Of a stretch of DNA of 14,780 bases, positions 7,350 to 14,780 are shown in pieces. Under the pieces are notes generated by a model. The model worked only from the letters and a program-made list of their open reading frames with translations. It was not told the origin of the DNA and did no database searches. This DNA is from Ectocarpus siliculosus. Lineage: Eukaryota > Sar > Phaeophyceae > Ectocarpales > Ectocarpaceae. How positions within the stretch are numbered: position 1 is the stretch's first letter; the number at the start of each line of letters is the position of its first letter. A program made the translations under genes and the position numbers. The DNA lies in the NCBI GenBank assembly GCA_000310025.1, contig FN649744.1, forward strand, positions 2,973,288 to 2,988,067, read 5' to 3'.

Positions 7350-7831
7350 GACGGTAAGACTACGGTCTTGGTAGACTGCATCTGCGCAGCACTGACGAGG
7401 CCTTCATCGAGCGCACCACATGTACTTGTGGGCATGTAGGATATGTTTTGGAAGAAGTGTGTGTAAAAATAGACTGGTTGTACAACGTAGACTTGTTCCG
7501 GTGTGGTACTTCTCGAAAGGGGTGGACGCTTGACTCGCTGTATGCATACATAATCGGTTACTTCATTGTGCTGTACCACACTCCACAGCGGTAACGGCCG
7601 CCGTCTTTCGGAACATTGTCTGATTTCCCTCGGACTATCCTGCCATGTAAATCTTCGCCATTGAGCACCTACTCTCTCAATCTATTGCCGTTTGCATACC
7701 CAGACCCGGTGCTAAAGGGCCTTGTAATTGTAAACCTCTACACGCTTGATGCACCTTGCTCCCCCCACGGCTCTAGCAGCAGCAGCTGCAGCATCACCCC
7801 TCGGTCTCGCATAGCCACCGTTATTCGCCAC
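7350..7831. other. Upstream region of the HIT gene; no gene seen
   Basis: The 480 bases between the MITE and the HIT gene hold short frames only. The HIT reading frame remains open upstream of its ATG to about 7616 but contains no in-frame ATG, so this is more likely leader or promoter than coding. A short inverted pair (GTGTGGTAC and GTACCACAC, about 7501-7582) is present. No TATA box is evident. Confidence 0.4.
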
Positions 7832-9774
<1,943 letters not shown>

Positions 9775-10437
9775 GCTGCCCGATTTCTCGACTTGCTTCG
9801 CGGTGGGGAATCAAAATCGCCGTGTGACAAGCTTACAAAGGGGCGCCGAGCGGGCCGCCGCTCTCTGCAGTGGAGATGAACTCTCTTCACCTAATAGACC
9901 ACTCTCTTGTTTGCGAGATCGCCTGACGTTGCCGCGGGCTGTAGTCGTGCGGTCTGAAGAAAGTCTGTTTGATATTTTTCGCTGGGCGCAGGTATGGGCG
10001 CGGATTCTTGCAGAGCGGCAGCGTCCGTGGGTGCAACACAAGCAATGGGACGCAGAACGATAGATTTTGCGGCGCACGTCGCGTACGTTTACCTTGGCGA
10101 AATGTCTGTTTGTTTGTGTAGTGTCTTTTAAGACGAGACGGGTGCTCTGAAACTGCTGTTGTTGTTGGGATCAAAGCTGACGAACGAACAATGCCCGTGC
10201 GATATGCCCGCCGCTCCCTCAAGCTGTTTCCGCTATAATTTAGGATGCTGGGCGCCGATGTAGAACTCCGTTTTTCTTGCCGACGCCGACGTCGTGGTTC
10301 TCACACTTTTGTACGAGAAAGCTACCCCTCGGGGGCCATGCTTTCGTCGTTGACCTGAGGCGTCGGTTGCCCGGAAAACGCCTGCTGCTGTTGTGGAGGC
10401 ACCGCTGTGGCTTCTCGGTGGAATCATCGATCTCTTG
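9775..10437. other. 3' flank of the HIT gene; no confident gene
   Basis: Just after the HIT stop codon this likely includes its 3' untranslated region. Open frames exist on both strands (for example plus 9803-10063 and minus 10427-10233, the latter ending in a Thr/Ser/Ala-rich tail) but without domains or convincing splice sites. No polyadenylation signal stands out. Confidence 0.4.
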
Positions 10438-10497
10438 GCAGAGAGACCACATCTGGAGAGAGTGTCTTCAGCAGGGAGACCACATTTGGAGAGAGCG
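10438..10497. repeat. Two-copy tandem repeat, 33-bp period
   Basis: The 27 bases at 10438-10464 (starting GCAGAGAGACCACATCTGGA) recur at 10471-10497 with three differences. The period of 33 is a multiple of three, so the repeat keeps the plus frame open and encodes two RDHIW/GDHIW-like units, but no gene is supported around it. Confidence 0.75.
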
Positions 10498-12130
10498 ATG
10501 GGCCACAGTTGTCATCGTTCATGATAGCGTCTGATCAGTGGCATTACGCGTGACTCTTTGTGTCGGGGGGTCACTCACTTTTTACCCGATTCAGAACTCC
10601 GCGTTCTACACGCTGATATCTTTGATTAATACGCATTCCGGGCTGCCACGCACAACGCATTCTCACCGGCAAATGTATCGCTTCTGCCGACGGTAGAATC
10701 TAAGCAAATCTATCACGTGTGTACAAAGGGGTCAAGGGGGAAGAAAGGCAGGAGCTCACAGCAGCAGTCGCCAGGGATCCAGAGGTCTACGATCTACGGA
10801 GAGGATCTATGGACATAGCGGAGAGATTTGACGCACCACGAACCTTCTGGAAACCCCGATTCCGCCGCAACTCAGCAACTCAGCTGGTGCTGCACATAGC
10901 TCGAGCTTTGCAACCACAAGCCACACCACCATCATGGCATCTCTACCTGTGCGTCGGAGGGTCAATGCAGGGCCACCTACGGGAGCTCCCCCCAGGACCA
11001 ACGAACATGAAATCAGGCGAGGAACCCGAAGGTTTTCACACAGCATCTCTCTCCCTTGCGCACACACATACACCGTCCTCGCTGTGGATCTATGAATAGT
11101 TTCCGGCGTTGCCGCAATGCCGCTGTATACACTATGCCTCTTGCTGGGTGTAGCAGGTGATGTGTGTCCGCCATAGTTTCTGCATGGTTGTATGTTCACA
11201 GTGTTTGTGGTGAATGGCGGGCGTCTTCTGCTCTCCTGACCTGATCATAGAGTTGACAATCCCCAATACAAATCACCTGTGAGGTTTCAGATGGAGCTAT
11301 CCTCTCTCAATGCGTGTACTGCTGTACATAGTCTACAGTCAGTCACCAACGGGATCCGTGCGGGGCGGTAATCTACTTACGTATATCAGGGGTGTTTCGG
11401 AGCTCACTTGTTGGACTGCTATGCACACCGCCTTTGCTCAAGGGGTGAAAATCACTGGAGCATATCCTGGATAGTCTCAGCACGCATTCGGGGTGTAGCG
11501 CGCAATGCTGTCTTTCAACTGCGGCAACTCCTTAGCAGCACTGCTGTGAAATTTCAAAGTACCACGCTGTACAGACTAGACGTGAAACTAGGGTACGCAT
11601 ATATATATGTATCCGTCAGCAATGGCGTACTGAGTGTGTTTCTTCTTGTACTTGCTGGTGGTGGTGGTGGTGCTGCTGCTTCGCACAATTACCAACTCTG
11701 TCCTCGAGGCGTACGGCACGGCAACATGAGTACGGACGACTTCCAGTCTCCGTAGTCACCACTGCTGTCCGTAGCCTGTGGGGTGAGCAAATGCAACTAC
11801 TGTACGTCCACAATCAAAGATGCGGATGACCGTGCGTGCCTTTCTTTCGTGTGCTGTATATGGCAGCTTGTGGCACGCCCGCTTTTGAGTCCGTTTGCGA
11901 AAGAAAAACGCAACGATTGATCGACTATTTAGTGCTGTACAATGCCGAAGCAGCGCGCCGCACACCATCGGTCGTGTCCACCCAACACACGAACGCGCAC
12001 CGTTTACCCTGTTGCCCCAACCGCCCAACGGGGGGTCTGGTGCCGCTGTTGCTATTGCAGCCGCTGCTTGTGGTGGGCCGTCCTACGTCACTGAAATTCA
12101 GATGGGCTAACAGCCCACCAGACTACCCTA
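10498..12130. other. No confident gene in about 1.6 kb
   Basis: The longest frames are plus 10719-11099, which opens on GTG and has no ATG start, and minus 11199-10807. They overlap one another, and neither shows a domain or splice-site pair. Further weak frames lie at 11408-11755 (plus) and 11836-12130 (plus). Small repeats include an adjacent doubled CAACTCAG at about 10869-10884 and GGT/GCT triplets at 11656-11682. I see no RNA gene. Confidence 0.45.
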
Positions 12131-12339
12131 GGTTGCATAAGATACCACACCCCCTGGACCGATTTTCAAAGCTCGATTACTCCGCGACCAAAGAGGATGC
12201 CGAAGGAAAACGATACGTGTTCGGAAAACTCTCGACGGGACGGTTCCAACGCCGCCAGATTCGGCACCGCCGCTGTTTTCTGCTGTGGAGTACTCGAGCT
12301 TTGGAAATCGGTCCAGCGGGTGTAATATCTTATGCAACC
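12131..12339 (-). mobile_element. MITE, better-preserved copy, TA target duplication
   Basis: The left arm (12131-12183, starting GGTTGCATAAGATA) and the reverse complement of the right arm (about 12287-12339) agree at about 48 of 53 bases. The element is flanked by TA on both sides (12129-12130 and 12340-12341), is 209 bp long and has a centre of about 100 bases. By its centre it is in the opposite orientation to the copy at 7153. TA flanks and a long simple inverted repeat suggest movement by a Tc1/mariner-type transposase, but the termini are not the CAGT type of the 8889 element, so this is a separate family. Confidence 0.82.
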
Positions 12340-12341
12340 TA

Positions 12342-12776
12342 CGGTACCCAGTCAACGCAAACGGGAAGCCTTGTGGGATACAGCGGTCGCCCATCTCACC
12401 AACGAAATGTACAACTCGACGTTCGACGCACTGAACCCGTCCCCCTGTCAGCCATGGTCTCGAGCTAACTCCCCCGCTTGCCAGGCAGGGGGTCTGTATT
12501 CATTCCACAGTTTTTTCGAACTATGCATACGGTATCTCTCGCGCGCATCTTGGGTATTGATTCACACGGCACACACGATGTGTTTTTGTTTGCGTATGTG
12601 TTTTATGGTTAGCAACGACCACGCCAACCGACTGACCAATGCAAAGACGTCCGTCTCAGCGCGGTTGAAAACAGACAAGGCTCCTAAAGGCCTGATCGGA
12701 ACGTGTGTGTGCGAACCTACTTTAATAGTGCACCCTCTTGATGGGCGCTGATAAGAAGCCTCTAGATTCGAGCACG
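12342..12776. other. No confident gene; one weak plus-strand frame
   Basis: A plus frame from an ATG at 12332 (inside the MITE end) to 12751 begins with a fairly protein-like segment containing REALWDTAVAHLTNEMYNST up to about 12490, then becomes Cys/Phe/His-rich and unconvincing. The first part might be an exon or an old transposon coding scrap. No matching splice sites or family were found. Confidence 0.2.
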
Positions 12777-12804
12777 GCATTTTTCGCACTGCATTTTTCG
12801 CAGA
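12777..12804. repeat. Perfect-core 14-bp tandem duplication
   Basis: GCATTTTTCGCA occurs twice, 14 bases apart (12777 and 12791), immediately before the putative leader of the membrane-protein gene. It could be a duplicated regulatory site or simple slippage. Confidence 0.6.
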
Positions 12805-12814
12805 CACCAACAAC

Positions 12815-12846
12815 CCACAGGGATGGTTTCCAAGAAAACCCTGTGG
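12815..12846 (+). promoter_or_regulatory. Hairpin with the start codon at the loop edge
   Basis: CCACAGGG (12815-12822) and CCCTGTGG (12839-12846) can form a perfect 8-bp stem with a 16-base loop. The ATG of the downstream membrane protein (12823) is the first triplet of the loop. In RNA this could affect initiation. It may be chance; the stem is short. Confidence 0.35.
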
Positions 12847-14226
12847 CCTAATCAAACCGCTCCCCTCTTGTCCCCCGGAAAAAACAGTCGCAGACAGCAC
12901 CCCTCCGACACCGCCGTGGCATCATCATCACCTCAGAACCCCCACGAAAGAAATGGCAGCAGCAGGGTGCCAGCGACCACCTCAGCCACGCCCCGAGGGG
13001 TCCCAGCGCCGGGAGGAGGAGCACCACCACCAGCCATCGGGGACGGATCGTCGTCGCCGAAGTTCTTGCACAACCTGAGGGTGTGGGCCCTCGGCGGGCC
13101 CTGCGTCGGAGTGCTGCTGCTCCTGGGCGGGCGGCCGACGTCGCTCGGGGTGGCGTTCGGCGTCATGGCCTGCTACTGTTTCGACCTTGCGGACAACGCG
13201 GTAAAGACCGTTCGTTTTATGCACAGCTGCTGCTGCCGGTACATACTTTCCTTACAAAATTGATTTCCAAATTCCGACTTTTCAGGTGTCCAAATTGAAC
13301 GATATTTAATTTGGAACCGACTCGTTCCACGTTTTTCGGTGCCAGTTGTTTCCAAATTTCCAACTGTCCAACAAAAATCCCTTCGGACACAAATCGAACT
13401 ACGGATGTAAAGATTTGGAAACTTGGAAATAGCTGCTGTATATACCGGCCCTAAACAGCACGGAGGACCAGCAGTGGTTTCCTTTAGAAAACACCGGGCA
13501 GCGAAGAACGCCAGCTAGAAGGGGCTCGTCGACACTGCTATTAAGGCGCATGTGAAACAGGATTTCCATGCTTCTCGGGGCAACGACCGTTGTCGCTGAC
13601 TTTGTGCGTGTTTGAGGGTGCCCAAGACGCACACACACACAAAACGAAGTGTCTTCCGCTCGCCGTGTCTCGCGCCCTGGCGTCGTTCACGGCAAAACAC
13701 CGCCGTCTATCGTACATAGATGCCGTGAAACTGCACAGCATCTTACCGAAAGAGGCAAACCAGGCGGAGGGTTGCCGACTCGTTGGCGAGCAAGAATGGC
13801 GTCCGTCGAATTCTTCCAAAGAAACCGTTGAACGGTCTGTACTTGTTTTGTAGGGTCGGGGATCGGGGGTTCTTCACCGTGCCAAGAGCACGGCGTAAGG
13901 TCTTTTCGATATCTGGTAGCAGCCTGCTGTTCTTTCAAATACAATAGATAATGCAGCATCACCGCCCCAAAATTAATAAAATCCTTTTCCGCGCGACGGT
14001 GGCGACGGCGGGGACTTCCGTCCAGGAGGGGGCGTTGGTATCCGTGTGGGGGGCCGTCCTCTGGAGCGCGGGGACCCTGTTGTGGGCCGGCTCTACGCTG
14101 GGGCTGGTCCACAAGGCCAACGTCTTGGCGTGCACCTTGCTCGTGGGCGTGTGGGCCACGCTTCAGTTCGGGACCATCTACCGCGACGGCCCCGACGCCG
14201 CAAGACTCCTGGAAAGGTGGGCATAG
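12823..14226 (+). CDS. Predicted four-helix membrane protein, at least two exons
   Basis: Exon A (12823-13200) starts at an ATG with G at -3 and +4 and ends at GCG before donor GTAAAG. Exon B starts after CAG at 13956 (or after TAG at 13947, also in frame) and ends at TAG 14224-14226. Joined in phase 0 the protein is about 215 residues. Residues 20-80 are Ser/Pro/Ala/Gly-rich and disordered. Hydrophobic segments follow at about 86-103 (ending GVLLLLGG), 108-121 (LGVAFGVMACYCF), 152-171 (ALVSVWGAVLWSAGTLLWAG) and 177-195 (VLACTLLVGVWATLQFG), with a short basic/acidic tail. Strong third-position GC in both exons separates them from the intron, which is AT-richer. I do not recognise the family, so the function is unknown. 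A further exon between 13590 and 13855, where a frame is open, cannot be excluded. Degenerate copies of the last coding segment follow the stop. Confidence 0.55.
13260..13435. repeat. AT-rich intronic segment with TTCCAA/TTGGAA inverted motifs
   Basis: Within the proposed intron of the membrane-protein gene, TTTCCAAATT-like words (13262-13275, 13349-13369) and their complements (TTTGGAA at 13311 and 13413, TTGGAAA at 13422) recur and can fold into an irregular hairpin. The composition is clearly more AT-rich than the flanking exons. It may be an old foldback element, but the ends are not definable. Confidence 0.35.
13590..13855 (+). other. Unresolved open stretch inside the intron
   Basis: A plus frame open to TAG at about 13853 contains AVKLHSILPKEANQAEGCRL and has moderately GC-rich third positions from about 13645. 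A minus frame is open over the same bases. Neither has an ATG-led start with support, nor a matching acceptor and donor pair. It could be an extra exon of the membrane-protein gene or a fragment of something else. Confidence 0.2.
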
Positions 14227-14495
14227 TCGCTAGGCGGGCATGCGTTCTTATTGGGGATATGTAACAGTTTTACTTCGTTGTACGGGGCCCCCGGGTGATC
14301 TACCGAGACGACACCGAGGTCGCACGACTCCGGTAAAGGTGGGCACAATCGCTACGTGAGCAGATGTTTTACCGAAATATACGTACGTACGCATTACGTG
14401 GGAAGTACTTGCTCCGTTTTACGGGGGCCACGGATGATCGACCGGGACGACCCCGAGATCCGCACGACTCCTGGAAAGGTGGGCATAGTCGCTCG
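14171..14495 (+). repeat. Three tandem copies of the gene's 3' coding segment
   Basis: The last 55 or so coding bases plus the stop region of the membrane-protein gene (14171-14232) recur at about 14290-14353 and 14429-14493, at spacings of 122 and 139 bases. Shared landmarks are ATCTACCG[CA]GACG (diverged to ATCGACCGGGACG in the third copy), a GCACGACTCC-like block and AAAGGTGGGCATAGTCGCT (AAAGGTGGGCACAATCGCT in the second copy). Copy 1 is in frame and supplies the natural stop. Copy 2 hits a TAA four codons earlier, and copy 3 has shifted frame. Copies 2 and 3 also share a leader (TAC, a T-rich stretch, then TACGGGG or TTACGGGGG), so the repeat unit is longer than the coding part. Confidence 0.8.
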
Positions 14496-14594
14496 GTGTT
14501 GCTTGCTCACACACGAGAGAGCGTGCACGAGGGTGGGGGTCTGCTACCGGCGGCGCCAGTAACCACAACGCCGCCGACGCCGACGATACTAACA

Positions 14595-14780
14595 CACGGA
14601 GCCACGCCCCCCCCCCCCAACCCTATTGGCCGGCCTATACCCGGAAAAAAAAAAACCCGGGGGGGTGCGGGAATCCACCCAATATCCCCGGGGTTGACTT
14701 GTCTTTGTACGGGATATCCGGGCCCTGCCCGGGGACGGAACCCTTTTGAAAAGTTGTGAACGTTGGGGTCCAACGCCCCC
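14595..14780. other. Low-complexity right end, probable contig edge
   Basis: Runs of C (about 14607-14619), A (14645-14655), G and repeated doubled letters mark the end, with no coding frame worth naming. It resembles a low-quality read tail and mirrors the left end of the window. Confidence 0.55.

Noticed and set aside
7616-7831. N-terminal extension of the HIT protein
   Set aside because: The frame is open but has no ATG before 7832; the upstream opening codon is TTG, which is unlikely as a start in a eukaryotic nuclear gene.
10719-11099. Plus frame of 126 codons
   Set aside because: It opens on GTG without an ATG, overlaps an equally long minus frame and has no family features.
12933-13224. 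Minus-strand Pro/Arg-rich frames over exon A of the membrane protein
   Set aside because: Antisense shadows of a GC-rich exon whose plus frame gives hydrophobic segments and a donor.

Overview
The window looks like nuclear DNA of an intron-rich eukaryote. Genes are split by GT-AG introns of about 430-800 bases, there are no operons, triplet and poly-G/poly-C microsatellites are common, small foldback transposons are scattered through it, and there is an interstitial tract of TTAGGG-type telomere repeat. This style fits a brown alga or related stramenopile, but that is inference from gene style, because no organism-specific gene is present. Both ends (about 1-200 and 14595-14780) are homopolymer-rich in the way of untrimmed read tails, so the window is probably one whole small draft contig.

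Three genes can be supported. (1) Minus strand, 3303 to 1653: a small protein in three exons, ending in a segment resembling the UVR (UvrB/UvrC-type) helical motif. Its second intron carries the telomere-like tract and a 64-85 base tandem repeat. The acceptor of its first intron lies behind about 200 bases with no AG at all. (2) Plus strand, 7832 to 9774: a histidine-triad (HIT) nucleotide hydrolase of the HINT1 group in four exons, the last only 33 bases long. This is the most secure call. (3) Plus strand, about 12823 to 14226: a predicted four-helix membrane protein in at least two exons, of a family I do not recognise. Its 3' end is followed by two decayed copies of its last coding segment. 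All six introns I could place are phase 0, and five of the six donors read GTGA.

Mobile DNA: four short inverted-repeat (MITE-like) elements. Two (7153-7349 and 12131-12339) are copies of one family in opposite orientation. One (8889-9060) is a pogo/Tc1-like foldback flanked by TA inside intron 2 of the HIT gene. One (1017-1242) has 75-base arms and a faint resemblance to the first family.

The rest (about 200-1010, 3800-5480, 5850-7150, 9775-12130, 12340-12820) holds microsatellites, a relic duplicate of the first exon of gene 1 (4210-4269), and several weak candidate exons, given with low confidence. The genes are unrelated to one another in function as far as can be seen.
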